NCBI RefSeq assembly: GCF_017301335.1
Contig: NZ_CP071247.1
Coordinates: 2,542,001 to 2,606,000 of the forward strand
DNA length: 64,000 nucleotides
Direction of reading: 5' to 3'
From: Marinobacter salinisoli
Lineage (GTDB): Bacteria > Pseudomonadota > Gammaproteobacteria > Pseudomonadales > Oleiphilaceae
Below are positions 17,373-25,709 of the stretch, piece by piece. The notes beneath the pieces were generated by a model. The model did no database searches, had not been told where the DNA came from, and saw nothing but the letters and a program-made list of their open reading frames with translations. The position numbers and the translations under genes are program-made. The stretch's first letter is position 1, and each line of letters starts with the position of its first letter.

Positions 17373-19193
17373 GTGCTGAATAAAATGAAGATTATTGAAA
17401 AGGTTGAAATTAGTTACTTTCGCTCTGTCTACTCGCTCTCATTGGCCAAGTGTCAGGATGTAAACATTCTTATCGGACAGAATGATGCGGGTAAGTCTAA
17501 TATCCTCAAGGCGCTCAACCTTTTCTTTAATAACGAAACAGAACTGACATCGCCGGTAGAATTTTTGGAGGATCTATCGCGATCACGCGCCGAGGAGGCA
17601 CGTGCCGCCAAGGGCAAAACCACGATCTGGATAAAAGTTACATTTAGAAACTACGAAAATTGGAGCTCCCTTCCGGAAACTTTCGTGGTTAAGCGCACGT
17701 GGACACGGTATTCCGACCAGCCTGAAACGGTCGTTGTGGGGAGTAAGAAGAAAATCCCGAACACGACTCTTGGACGATTCCTTTCAAAAATCGCCTTTCA
17801 CTACGTACCAGCCGTCCGAGGGCGCGATATTTTTTCGCATTATTTGACCATGCTCCACGATGCCCTCATAGATGATGAAAAAGCAGGTATCTCAGAAGCT
17901 TCCACTGGGCTCGTGACGCGAATCAATCAAAGCACTGAGGAGATGGCTAAGGACATTGAGGCGAGGCTGGGTTTCGAGAGCTCTATAGGCATGCCGCGAG
18001 ATCTAAAGCATTTGTTTACGGCATTGGATTTCACAACAAAATTCTCTCATCACGAAGTCCCGCTAAAAAAGCGCGGAGATGGAATTCAAGCAAGACACAT
18101 TCCTTTCATACTCAGCTTCGTTGCATCACAGTCCAGAAAAAACCACATTTGGGGTTACGAGGAGCCTGAAAACTCTTTAGAGATGGGCAGAGCGTTTGAT
18201 CTCGCTGATCAGTTCCAAGCGGAATTTGCGAGAAATAACCAAATATTTCTATCAACTCATTCGCCCGCTTTTTATTCGCTGGATCAGGATAACGTCAAAA
18301 AATGGCTGGTAAAAAGTTGCGACGGGCATGATTTTTCAGGTAAAGCCACTGCTGCATTTTCGCTAGACTCTGTCGCCGACTTCGATAAGTCAGTGGGTGT
18401 GGCGGCGCTTATATCTGAGAGGGCGAAGGAGTTACATGATCAAATAGAGCTGTTGCAGGTTTCCTCAGAAGAGCTTAGGGGTCGTTTGCAAGATGCGGAA
18501 ACGCCTCAGGTGATAGTGGAAGGCCCGACCGATGTTACAATTCTGAATCATGTCTATGGGCTCCTATACCCTGATCAAGCCCCAATCTTTGAGTTTATAT
18601 CAGCTGCAAGCGCAAAAAAGGTAGTATCTTTTGTGCTTGGTGTGGCAGATCTCGGAAGGGAATACCCATTTCCTATTACAGGGCTTCTTGACGACGATCA
18701 CGAAGGGAGAAGTCAATTTAATGTGAACAAACAGAATTCTTACCGATCGCTTGCGGGCACTCAATTAAGAACCCTAGATGGTGTTCGAGGAATCTATCTA
18801 GGGTTCTTGCCTAAGCCCGACTGGGTGACGGCGGCTGAGGCAACGCTCAAGGACCAGGGGCGCGAAGCTCAACTTCCGGTAACCATAGAAACGCTGGTCT
18901 CAAAAGAGTTCATGGCGGCATCGATTGCTGCTGGTGAAATCTCGTTCAGCGATGAAATGACTAAAGCAAAAAATGCAAATTTTGAAGTACCAGTCAACAT
19001 ATCTGATGAGCTTGGTCGACATCTTGAAGATGATGATCGTTATCTGGTGCAAAAGGTTGATGAACAGTCCAAAATTCCATTTTCGGAGTACTTTCAAGCC
19101 AACGCGACATTACAAGATTGTGAAGCCTTTCGGCCAATATTCGAATGGCTGGAAACGACCGTTCAGCTATTTCAGCAGGCGCGGGATGAGTGA
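17373..19193 (+). CDS. OLD-family ATP-dependent nuclease (AAA ATPase + TOPRIM)
   Basis: 606 residues from a GTG at 17373; an ATG at 17385 is an equally possible start. The N-terminal SMC-like ATPase has Walker A GQNDAGKS (residues 35-42), an ABC-type signature region KKRGDGIQARHIPF, Walker B with catalytic glutamates in HIWGYEEPENSLE, and an H-loop STHSPAFYSL. The C-terminal TOPRIM domain has the metal glutamate in VIVEGPTDV (about residue 383) and the Asp triad in LLDDDHEG (about 440). OLD proteins cleave DNA and act in phage exclusion; P2 Old is the type member. No GajB-like helicase or AriB-like partner is adjacent, so it looks like a stand-alone class. It is the only plus-strand gene of the element and is AT-richer than its neighbours. 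Confidence 0.88.
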   Translation: MLNKMKIIEKVEISYFRSVYSLSLAKCQDVNILIGQNDAGKSNILKALNLFFNNETELTSPVEFLEDLSRSRAEEARAAKGKTTIWIKVTFRNYENWSSLPETFVVKRTWTRYSDQPETVVVGSKKKIPNTTLGRFLSKIAFHYVPAVRGRDIFSHYLTMLHDALIDDEKAGISEASTGLVTRINQSTEEMAKDIEARLGFESSIGMPRDLKHLFTALDFTTKFSHHEVPLKKRGDGIQARHIPFILSFVASQSRKNHIWGYEEPENSLEMGRAFDLADQFQAEFARNNQIFLSTHSPAFYSLDQDNVKKWLVKSCDGHDFSGKATAAFSLDSVADFDKSVGVAALISERAKELHDQIELLQVSSEELRGRLQDAETPQVIVEGPTDVTILNHVYGLLYPDQAPIFEFISAASAKKVVSFVLGVADLGREYPFPITGLLDDDHEGRSQFNVNKQNSYRSLAGTQLRTLDGVRGIYLGFLPKPDWVTAAEATLKDQGREAQLPVTIETLVSKEFMAASIAAGEISFSDEMTKAKNANFEVPVNISDELGRHLEDDDRYLVQKVDEQSKIPFSEYFQANATLQDCEAFRPIFEWLETTVQLFQQARDE

Positions 19194-19298
19194 TCAGCGC
19201 AGCACATTCATATCGGTCTAGTGGGGTCAGCCTACTCCCCAGGACAAGTGAACCTACTCGGACTTATTAGGCTGTAGAGATTTTTATTGCGCCAGCGG

Positions 19299-21128
19299 TC
19301 AACCTAACGCTATGAACGATGGCGCCCCCATTCCTCTATCCTGTAGGGCTATTGATTGAAACCCACCTGAGACGGGCACCTCCGTACAGTTATTGACAGA
19401 ACTCCAAGGTGGCGAGTGAACCTCACCACTCAGCTTCTCCCAGGCATAAGCGGTGTCGTCGGGCAATGCGGCGATTTCTGCTTCTGTCGGAGTCCGTACC
19501 TGAGTTAGCTGCTTGAGGCGATCCAGCCAAGAGGAGTCGGAATTAAGTGCTGGCGCAGCTTTTTTCGGTCGCTTTACTTCCCAGCGCAAAGCCCGAGTTA
19601 TCCAGTAGCGACCTTGAGCGAGTAGGCCAAACAGTTTGCCCTTGGCAGGCTCTCCATATTGGTTAACAGGGCTATCCAGGTACTCGCCGGTTCCCTGATC
19701 GACCTCCAGCCATTTGGCCGTTTACATCGGTTGGTTTGCCCGTTTCGCAACCGGCCCATTCATGGCTTCGATAAAGCCAGCCCAATCACTTTTATCCGCT
19801 GCTTGTCGAGCCTTCTCAACAATCTCGTCATCAGCATGGTCCAAGCGACGAAGTTCTCTCCAGACGGTTACAGGCGGTCCGCCGATCTGCTGGAATTGTC
19901 GGATTCCGTGGATACTGGCCCAAGCACGAACACGAGCGGCAACGTCCTTAGTTAGGTTTCCGTACCAATCCTCAGCATCCTCACCGTTTTCCTGAAACTC
20001 GCCGTCGATGTTCTTGCAGATGTACTTCACGATGTAGCCGGTTGCTGACCCTCGGTCGTAGTCAATATCGACCGCCTCGAATCTGGCTTCTTGCGCTCCG
20101 GGTTCGTCGCCATCCTCAAGCAATGCGTAGTCCCGAATGATTTCGACCATACGCCTTTTCTGTTCAGGCTCAACAAAGAGCATCAAATGCCAATGCGGGG
20201 TCCCGTCATGGTGGGGTTCGACAATCCGTAGCCCGTAGGTCCGTACTTCTTCCCGATCCAGCTGAGCACGAATGCGGGCCCAGACCGAGTTCAGGTAGCG
20301 TTGGGCTTCGCTGGGAGTCGATCCGTTGTATTTCGGGTTTGGTTGGCCTGTCACTTTGACCGGGTGGTATTTGCTGGGAGTCGTGATCGTGAGAAATACC
20401 CCAACATGACTCAGGTCCTGCGCGATCTTTTCGAATCCTGAGGCGCGGACGATTAACTCAGAACGGCGTACGAAGGGATTGCTGACTGACAGGGCGGCCA
20501 GCTCCGCAAGAGTGTATTCCTGGCACTGATCGTTAACAGCGATCATTTCTTCGAGGAGGGAGCGATTACGGGAGATCTGCTCTTGGTGGAGCTTTAATCC
20601 CCAATCCGATACGTAGACGGCTTTTTGCTTGGAAACAAGGCCGTAGTCTCGAGCTACATTGTCCAATACCCGCTTTTGTTTCTTTCGAATAAGTCGTCGC
20701 CACCAGACTTCGTCCTTGGCTCTCTCGATACAGCCTTTGTGTGTCTGACTCTTCGGGAGCTCGAACCCGTATCGAGCTAGTAGCTTTTGGATGGCTTTGA
20801 GCGTTTGGGCTGTGTCTTTGAAGCGGGCGTCTGTTTCGCTGCAGACTTTTGCTCTGGATCTAGCGAAATCTTTTAGCTGAGCATCATCCAGCGTGAACTT
20901 CAGGTCGCGTCGTTGCAGCTTTGATTCCAGTGCTTCCAACTCCATTTCCAGCGCAATGCACCCCCGATCCTGACCTATTAGGTACAGGCGGGGTTCAAGC
21001 CTGGGAAACACCAAGGGGAACCGTTCGCGAAAACGGGTGACTGCCTGCCGGGTTTGGCGGGTACCGATGGTGTAAAGCCGGCCTTGGGTCCGGTAGTACC
21101 TGAATTGCTGTTGGGCTGAGGGGTTCAA
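19299..21128 (-). pseudogene. Phage replication initiator gpA (HUH endonuclease), interrupted by an in-frame TAA
   Basis: The open part is 19722-21128 (468 residues). It contains motif I FLTITTP (about 245), the HUH motif HWH at 312-314 (in TPHWHLMLF) and the two catalytic tyrosines Y365 and Y369 (GYIVKY), as in the P2 gpA rolling-circle initiators. At 19724-19722 the frame meets TAA, yet reading on gives a further 140 codons of typical gpA C-terminus (AKWLEVDQGTGEYLD, YGEPAKGKLFGLL, YWITRALRWEVKRP) ending at 19299. The break is thus a single nonsense codon (CAA to TAA would explain it). The catalytic half is intact, so partial activity is possible. It follows the short ORF at 21125 with overlapping codons. 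Confidence 0.85.
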
Positions 21129-21349
21129 CGTAAACGCTCCTCAGTTCTTCCGGGGAGCGACCCGACTAGGTCCACGTTGGATACAGGTACACCCCTTAAC
21201 GGACTGGGTGTGCCCCTATAAGGTCCGGGTCCCTTCGTTAACGGTTTGCGGAAGCTGCCTAGATCGTTAACGGAACCTGTTATGGATATCCTGCGCAGGG
21301 AACCGTTAACGGGCTTTTGGGCCGTCAACTGATCGGGTCGAGTAACCAT
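21125..21349 (-). CDS. Short basic ORF between alpA-like gene and gpA, doubtful
   Basis: 74 residues from the ATG at 21349, overlapping the stop of the AlpA-like gene, and its end overlaps the gpA start by four bases. Such tight coupling argues for translation, but the sequence is low in family signal, rich in Gly/Pro/Arg/Ser, and coincides with several TTAACGG repeats. It may simply be a readable origin or operator region. No domain recognised. Confidence 0.4.
   Translation of the reverse strand: MVTRPDQLTAQKPVNGSLRRISITGSVNDLGSFRKPLTKGPGPYRGTPSPLRGVPVSNVDLVGSLPGRTEERLR
21193..21314. repeat. Cluster of TTAACGG repeats upstream of gpA, possible origin iterons
   Basis: TTAACGG occurs four times in 120 bp: at about 21196, 21239, 21268 and 21306. 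Three of these are within the self-complementary CGTTAACG. They lie directly upstream of the replication gene. Confidence 0.5.
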
Positions 21350-21546
21350 CAAGCGACCTCAGAAGTTGAATGTCTGATTTGGCGCTCGACGTACTCTTCA
21401 AGGTCGGATAGGCGGTATCGAACAGCACGGCTGCCGACTTTAATAAACGGGACGCGAGCTCCAGCCCAGCGGTCGCGCTCAAGGAATGCTTTGCTGACGC
21501 CCAAGAACTGAGCGGCTTCTTTGGTTGTAAAGAGTGAATGGTTCAT
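21349..21546 (-). CDS. AlpA-like helix-turn-helix regulator / excisionase
   Basis: 65 residues from the ATG at 21546. LFTTKEAAQFLGVSKAFLERDRW is a MerR/AlpA-type helix-turn-helix and VPFIKVGSRAVRYRLSDLEEYVERQ is the wing plus the C-terminal helix that define the family. In P4-like elements AlpA activates integrase or acts as the directionality factor. Here it precedes the short ORF and gpA and lies downstream of a palindromic operator at 21613-21629. An earlier ATG at 21570 would add eight residues. Confidence 0.85.
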   Translation of the reverse strand: MNHSLFTTKEAAQFLGVSKAFLERDRWAGARVPFIKVGSRAVRYRLSDLEEYVERQIRHSTSEVA

Positions 21547-21612
21547 GTGTACCCCTGCACGTAAATTCAAATGACAGGGGTACAGTGCCTCCCGGTGGGG
21601 GAGAGAAAAATA

Positions 21613-21629
21613 TGGTCTAAGTTAGACCA
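21613..21629. promoter_or_regulatory. Palindromic operator upstream of the alpA-like gene
   Basis: TGGTCTAA-G-TTAGACCA is a perfect 17-bp inverted repeat about 70 bp upstream of the alpA-like start. A further half-site TAGACCA lies at 21644-21650. Confidence 0.6.
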
Positions 21630-21748
21630 GTATTTTTTATGTGTAGACCATAAATTCTATTTGAATTTGCTGATCTGAAAGCATGGAAACGTCTAATCCG
21701 AAACTAGAAAGGTTCTTCATCTTCTGTGAATTTAGCGCGTTTCCCAGT

Positions 21749-22177
21749 TCACTCGAACTGCGCAGTATCGAAGTCGAGACGCTCGGTCACTCGCTCAAAT
21801 GCGTGCTTGGATGCTTTTTTCTGGCTCATGAACAGGACGCCCAGAATAAGAAAAAGGGGAGGGAAGAAAACGCTGATTACGAACAAAAAGAGGAACCATC
21901 GATTCGCTCTCGTCTCCCCGTCGATCATCACTTTGGCGCGGGCATCCTTGACCATCAAAGAGATGGGGCCAGCGACTGACACAGTTGGGGAAAGCATTTT
22001 AGTTTTTACGCGGCAATATAGGTCGCGTGTATCAGTTTTCTTTTTCTTAGGTTTCATCTTGACCAGCTGAAATTCAGTGCCAAGTGCTTTTTCCAAAATC
22101 TGAAAGACCTCGTCTTCAGTTTTGGGAGACGTGAACTCTAAGTCGAGCTTATTGTTTTGATCTTTGAATAGTTCCAT
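21749..22177 (-). CDS. Membrane protein of unknown function in the element
   Basis: 142 residues from the ATG at 22177, which has AAGGTG eight bases upstream; the frame stays open to 22279. The N-terminal ~90 residues are polar with a Lys-rich block (MKPKKKKTD). One strong hydrophobic hairpin lies at about residues 93-118 (WFLFLFVISVFFPPLFLIL), and a charged tail follows. I recognise no family. It has no counterpart elsewhere in the window and is AT-rich like other cargo. Confidence 0.6.
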   Translation of the reverse strand: MELFKDQNNKLDLEFTSPKTEDEVFQILEKALGTEFQLVKMKPKKKKTDTRDLYCRVKTKMLSPTVSVAGPISLMVKDARAKVMIDGETRANRWFLFLFVISVFFPPLFLILGVLFMSQKKASKHAFERVTERLDFDTAQFE

Positions 22178-22401
22178 GGATATTGCACCTTGCCGTGTTC
22201 TCCGCCAGCGCGACGGATTAGTTATTTTATTTTCAAAGGTTGCGCACCCAGTTAAACGATTTCCGCTTTGGAAATCCATTCAAAAAACCTATAAAAAAAC
22301 AAAAAGAAACAATTAGCTCCGAAGCAACGTCTGTTTGTTCGGGAAATGCACAGATCAGGGTTGGTTGACCTGCGCAAGATAACCTTGAGCTGGAGGAACC
22401 G

Positions 22402-23226
22402 TTAGCCTTTCGGCCTGCCTCGTCGTTTATCTTCGGGGCGGGGGTCGAGGTCTTTTATCCAGTTACGAACGGTATTGGGGTCCGTGTAATATTTTGCGCC
22501 GCAATACTCTCGAATCACCGGGTGATCCATGATGGCGCCCTGGGTTAGGGTTTTATCTGCTTTCCAGAGGTTACCTGCCACTTCTCTGCAAAGCATCCGG
22601 TGCCGCTGGGCGTCCGTTAGTCGGCTCCAAAAACGGTCCGCCTCTGCTTGCTTGATCTTTCCGACCGTTGTGAGCGGTTCCTCGTCGTCGCTGGGCGATG
22701 TTTCTTTAGCAACGGTATCCTCGACGTCCTCTCCCTCGGCAAACCGTTCCTTTTCTTCTTTGGTGAACCAAAAGTCGGGCAGGTCGACACCCTTTTTGCG
22801 GCAAAACTCTTCAATGATTCCGCGGTCTAAGTGGATGCTATCGAGCTTTTCTTTATCGTAAACGCGGTACTTGTAGCACTGCTCTAATCCCTCTGCGGCC
22901 TCATCATGGCGTTTGCACCATCGCTCCTTCCGCTCAAAATAGGTTTCGCGCATTTCAGCGTACCAAACATCCTCGTTCTTGAGGTCATGAGGTTTCTCTA
23001 TGCCTGCGAGGTGTTCGCTGAACGATGGAAAATTACGTTCGCTTTTCAGCTCGACTCCGGCTTTCGTAAGAATTGGCAAGTGGTGACGCACCTGCATATT
23101 AGTAATGCTGCGCAGCAGGTCTTGCACAGGGAGAGGTGGTGCATCCGGGTCTGATGTATTTGGATCGGTGTTGTGCCAACGGTGAGCAATCTCCCATATG
23201 CTCAGGTGATCAAAGTCCGTCAACAT
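22402..23226 (-). CDS. Unknown protein adjacent to the integrase
   Basis: 274 residues, soluble, rich in Asp, Glu, Lys and Arg. The C-terminus reads WIKDLDPRPEDKRRGRPKG and ends in an AT-hook-like RGRP motif, so DNA binding is possible. A WIKDL-type segment preceded by PNTVRNW suggests a small helix-turn-helix near residues 235-260. It begins 2 bases after the integrase stop and is very probably in the integrase transcript. No recognised family. Confidence 0.65.
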   Translation of the reverse strand: MLTDFDHLSIWEIAHRWHNTDPNTSDPDAPPLPVQDLLRSITNMQVRHHLPILTKAGVELKSERNFPSFSEHLAGIEKPHDLKNEDVWYAEMRETYFERKERWCKRHDEAAEGLEQCYKYRVYDKEKLDSIHLDRGIIEEFCRKKGVDLPDFWFTKEEKERFAEGEDVEDTVAKETSPSDDEEPLTTVGKIKQAEADRFWSRLTDAQRHRMLCREVAGNLWKADKTLTQGAIMDHPVIREYCGAKYYTDPNTVRNWIKDLDPRPEDKRRGRPKG

Positions 23227-23228
23227 CG

Positions 23229-24449
23229 TTACGCTCCAGGTTCTTCAGTTGATGAGTGGGGAATAATCTCTGCTTTGGTCAGAAAGAAATTCGTGATTTT
23301 CTGCATGGGCACTCGCAAACGCTCAACATCAAAAATAATGTACCCCTCAGTCACATCATTGGGATCTTTTTGGTTCATCAATCGCTTGAGAGCATAGGCC
23401 GGGATATCGAGTCGTTCGGCTGCGGTGATAAAGGTTCGTCGCAAATCGTGGAGTGTGAACTCGACGCCGGAGAGCTTCGCGACTCTGTTAATCGCTGTTC
23501 TCGGCTCAGACAGGTGACCGCGCTCGGCATCGCTCGGAAACACGTAGGGACTGCTGCGCTCCTTGAAGCGTCGGCTTAATAACGCTTCGATGGCGTTACT
23601 GAATGGCAAACAATGGATGCGGCTGTTCTTCGTCGCCGTGATCGTAATGGTTTTGTCGTGGAAGTCGATTTGATCCCAGGTGAGGGTGGCAGCTTCCGTC
23701 CGTCGAAGGCCCGTCAATAACACCAGGTGCAGATAATCGCGGGTTGTCTGGTTGTTCAGCTGCAGCGTGGCGTCGTACCACGGTTTGAGCTGGTGATCCT
23801 TGATCAGGGACTGGCGCTTTTCCACCTTGTACCAGGCGCGCTGATGGCTGAGCACGTTAACCGGATTCGCGACCAGGAACGGCTTTCCGGACGCATCCTG
23901 ATAGCGCTGCAGCGCATGATTGAACACGGCGCGCAGAATTCGCATTCCGTTATCGGCGCGGGCATGGCTGCGTTGGCCATACTCGGCGTGACGGCTGAGG
24001 ACCATATCGCGGGAAATGTCCTTGAGCGGCTTGCTCTGCCAGTCCTTGAACATCTCCCGCATGGAGCGGTGGTAGTCGTTCAGCGTGTTCGGCTTCAGGT
24101 TCTTCCGGGTGGCCAGATAATCCTCGAAGGCGTCCTTGAGCGTAACGCGTTGAGCTCGTTTTTCCTGAACCTCCCGAATCGGGTCAACGCCCGAGGCAAC
24201 TTTGCCCAAAAACTTCATCGCCTCTTTGCGCGCCTGTTCGACCGTCAGGTTGCCGTAACGGCCGAGCGTCTTTCGTTTAACCCGTCCATCGACGCGCTTT
24301 TCAACGATGAAAGACTTGGCGCCGCCACTGGTGACGCGCAGGCCAAACCCGGCGATGGCCGAATCCCGGTAAAACGCCTGGGCGGCCGATCCGTCCGGCT
24401 TGGGGGCGGGAATCTCGACCTTATCGACAAAGCTCTTGGTGATTCGCAT
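23229..24449 (-). CDS. Tyrosine-type integrase, P4-like
   Basis: 406 residues. The N-terminal DUF4102-type domain (AIAGFGLRVTSGGAKSFIVEKRV) and KTLGRYGNLTVEQARKEA mark the P4 integrase family. The core-binding domain spans about 100-200 and the catalytic domain has the first Arg in LTGLRRTEAATLTW, the HxxR box in TLHDLRRTF, and the nucleophilic tyrosine in VTEGYIIF. It recombines the attachment site in tRNA-Leu. It sits between the unknown gene and the HNH-HIT gene, at the end of the element away from the intact tRNA, which is the less usual location. Confidence 0.93.
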   Translation of the reverse strand: MRITKSFVDKVEIPAPKPDGSAAQAFYRDSAIAGFGLRVTSGGAKSFIVEKRVDGRVKRKTLGRYGNLTVEQARKEAMKFLGKVASGVDPIREVQEKRAQRVTLKDAFEDYLATRKNLKPNTLNDYHRSMREMFKDWQSKPLKDISRDMVLSRHAEYGQRSHARADNGMRILRAVFNHALQRYQDASGKPFLVANPVNVLSHQRAWYKVEKRQSLIKDHQLKPWYDATLQLNNQTTRDYLHLVLLTGLRRTEAATLTWDQIDFHDKTITITATKNSRIHCLPFSNAIEALLSRRFKERSSPYVFPSDAERGHLSEPRTAINRVAKLSGVEFTLHDLRRTFITAAERLDIPAYALKRLMNQKDPNDVTEGYIIFDVERLRVPMQKITNFFLTKAEIIPHSSTEEPGA

Positions 24450-24459
24450 GGCTGGCCCC

Positions 24460-25506
24460 TCAATAATCCGCTTTGTCCGGGAACACCTTGCGGACGCCGC
24501 CGCGCGGGTTCTCCTGATCGCCGTCTCGGCGGGGAATCAGATGGATGTGCGCGTGAAAGACCGACTGTCCGGCACTGGCACCGGCATTGGTGCCCATGTT
24601 GAAGCCGGTAATCGAGGGATCTTCTTCCATTAGAACAGCGCGGCGCTCGTGGAGCAGGGCGTTGATCGCGTTGAGTTCCGCCGGGTTCAGATCGAAATAG
24701 GTTTGGACGTGTCGTCGGGGGATGGCCAGACAGTGCCCTGGCGAGACCGGGAAATTGTCTTTCAGCAGCAGGGCGAGCTCGTTTTCCGCGAGCACGGTAA
24801 TCTGGTTCTGTTCGGGGTGGCAGAACAGGCAATCGGGCGCCCGGTGTTCGTATTGCTTGGGCCAGTCCCGGAAATCGGTATCGTCTCGGTCCCGCTTCAT
24901 GGCGTTGCAGGAATAACAGAGGGCCTGCAGATTGTTTAGATCGTTGGTGCCGCCGTGATTGACCGGGATGATGTGGTCCACTTCCAGGGCTTTCTCGGAC
25001 GCTAGCACGCCACATAGCTGGCACCGGAATTCGGCGCGCTTCAGCGCCTCATAGCGCAGCGATCCCGGAATCTCGTCGCGGCTGTGGTCGCGGTGGGCGA
25101 AGATCGCCTCCTTGCCGCGCTTTTCGATGTACTCGGCGAGGCGAATCTCACAGAGCAGCTGGAGCCGTTTGCGCTCGGACGGAGAGAGTTCGTCATACCC
25201 GGCTAAGAAATAACGACTGGACCCGCGAGGACCCTTTTCCACGATCCCATGTTTCGCCAACACCTGGCCGGGCATCTTTTTGACGATTTCGCGGTAGTAA
25301 CGGAGCTGAGAATCGTCGTGCAGGAGGATGGATTCGGCAATGTCTTCCGCCGAGGCCTCGCCGTGATGTTCGAGCAGGTACGCAAGCATGACCGGATGGT
25401 AAATGTGCGACATCGACATGCGCTGTTCGATGAAGTTCTGAAGGCGGGTGTACGTCGTTTCGGACCGATCCACGGAAGTCTCCCTGTGAGTCTCTTGTGT
25501 CCCCAT
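24460..25506 (-). CDS. Fusion of winged-helix-like region, HNH nuclease domain and HIT domain
   Basis: 348 residues. About 1-115 is helical and looks like a winged-helix region. The HNH domain spans about 155-205 with zinc pairs C162/C165 and C197/C200, the catalytic DH at D177-H178 and N191/N192. The HIT domain spans about 225-345: an N-terminal CLFC pair (C226/C229) and the catalytic triad HAHIH (H318, H320, H322), as in nucleotide hydrolases/transferases of the HIT superfamily. The gene precedes the integrase by 10 bp and is probably first in that transcript. The tandem ATGTAGAC site overlaps its start codon. A nuclease joined to a nucleotide-processing enzyme in a mobile element suggests defence or element control, but no function is established. 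Confidence 0.85.
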   Translation of the reverse strand: MGTQETHRETSVDRSETTYTRLQNFIEQRMSMSHIYHPVMLAYLLEHHGEASAEDIAESILLHDDSQLRYYREIVKKMPGQVLAKHGIVEKGPRGSSRYFLAGYDELSPSERKRLQLLCEIRLAEYIEKRGKEAIFAHRDHSRDEIPGSLRYEALKRAEFRCQLCGVLASEKALEVDHIIPVNHGGTNDLNNLQALCYSCNAMKRDRDDTDFRDWPKQYEHRAPDCLFCHPEQNQITVLAENELALLLKDNFPVSPGHCLAIPRRHVQTYFDLNPAELNAINALLHERRAVLMEEDPSITGFNMGTNAGASAGQSVFHAHIHLIPRRDGDQENPRGGVRKVFPDKADY

Positions 25507-25526
25507 GTAGACACTATGTAGACAAA
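25505..25526 (+). repeat. Tandem ATGTAGAC pair near attR (candidate integrase arm site)
   Basis: Same arrangement as at 17206-17227, with spacer ACT in place of GCA. It is 128 bp inside the right end and covers the start codon of the HNH-HIT gene. Confidence 0.7.
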
Positions 25527-25653
25527 ATCGGTCAAATTCTATCGGATTTCTTCAAACAACGGCAAACGACGGTTTCGAGAAAATGTCTGTAATAGGCTGT
25601 TTTATATTGGTTATTAAAATATCTTCAAAATCCGTCAAACAAGCACACAAATA

Positions 25654-25709
25654 ACTTAAAATCTCTCGACCTCACGGTCGTGCCGGTTCGATTCCGGCTC
25701 CGGGCACCA
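25654..25709 (+). repeat. attR: copy of tRNA-Leu 3' part
   Basis: 56 bases from the anticodon loop to CCA, matching 17096-17151 except at four positions in the variable arm (GCCGCAAGGC to ACCTCACGGT). Two of the changes pair with each other. It is a fragment without acceptor 5' strand or D-arm and is not a functional tRNA. Confidence 0.9.

Larger units (their letters stand above)
17152..25709. mobile_element. Integrative element in tRNA-Leu (P2/P4-like satellite or small genomic island)
   Basis: 8.6 kb bounded by the 56-bp tRNA-Leu repeats. It holds an OLD-family nuclease on the plus strand, and on the minus strand an HNH-HIT fusion, a tyrosine integrase, two unknown genes, an AlpA-like regulator, a short ORF and a gpA-type HUH replication gene. 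No capsid, tail, portal, terminase, relaxase or secretion genes are present, so it would need a helper for transfer. Paired tandem repeats of ATGTAGAC lie inside both ends. The core genes are near chromosomal GC, while the OLD gene looks AT-richer and is probably cargo. Confidence 0.88.

Noticed and set aside
25654..25709. A second tRNA-Leu gene
   Set aside because: Only the 3' part is present; the 5' acceptor strand, D-arm and 5' half of the anticodon stem are missing, so it is an att copy.
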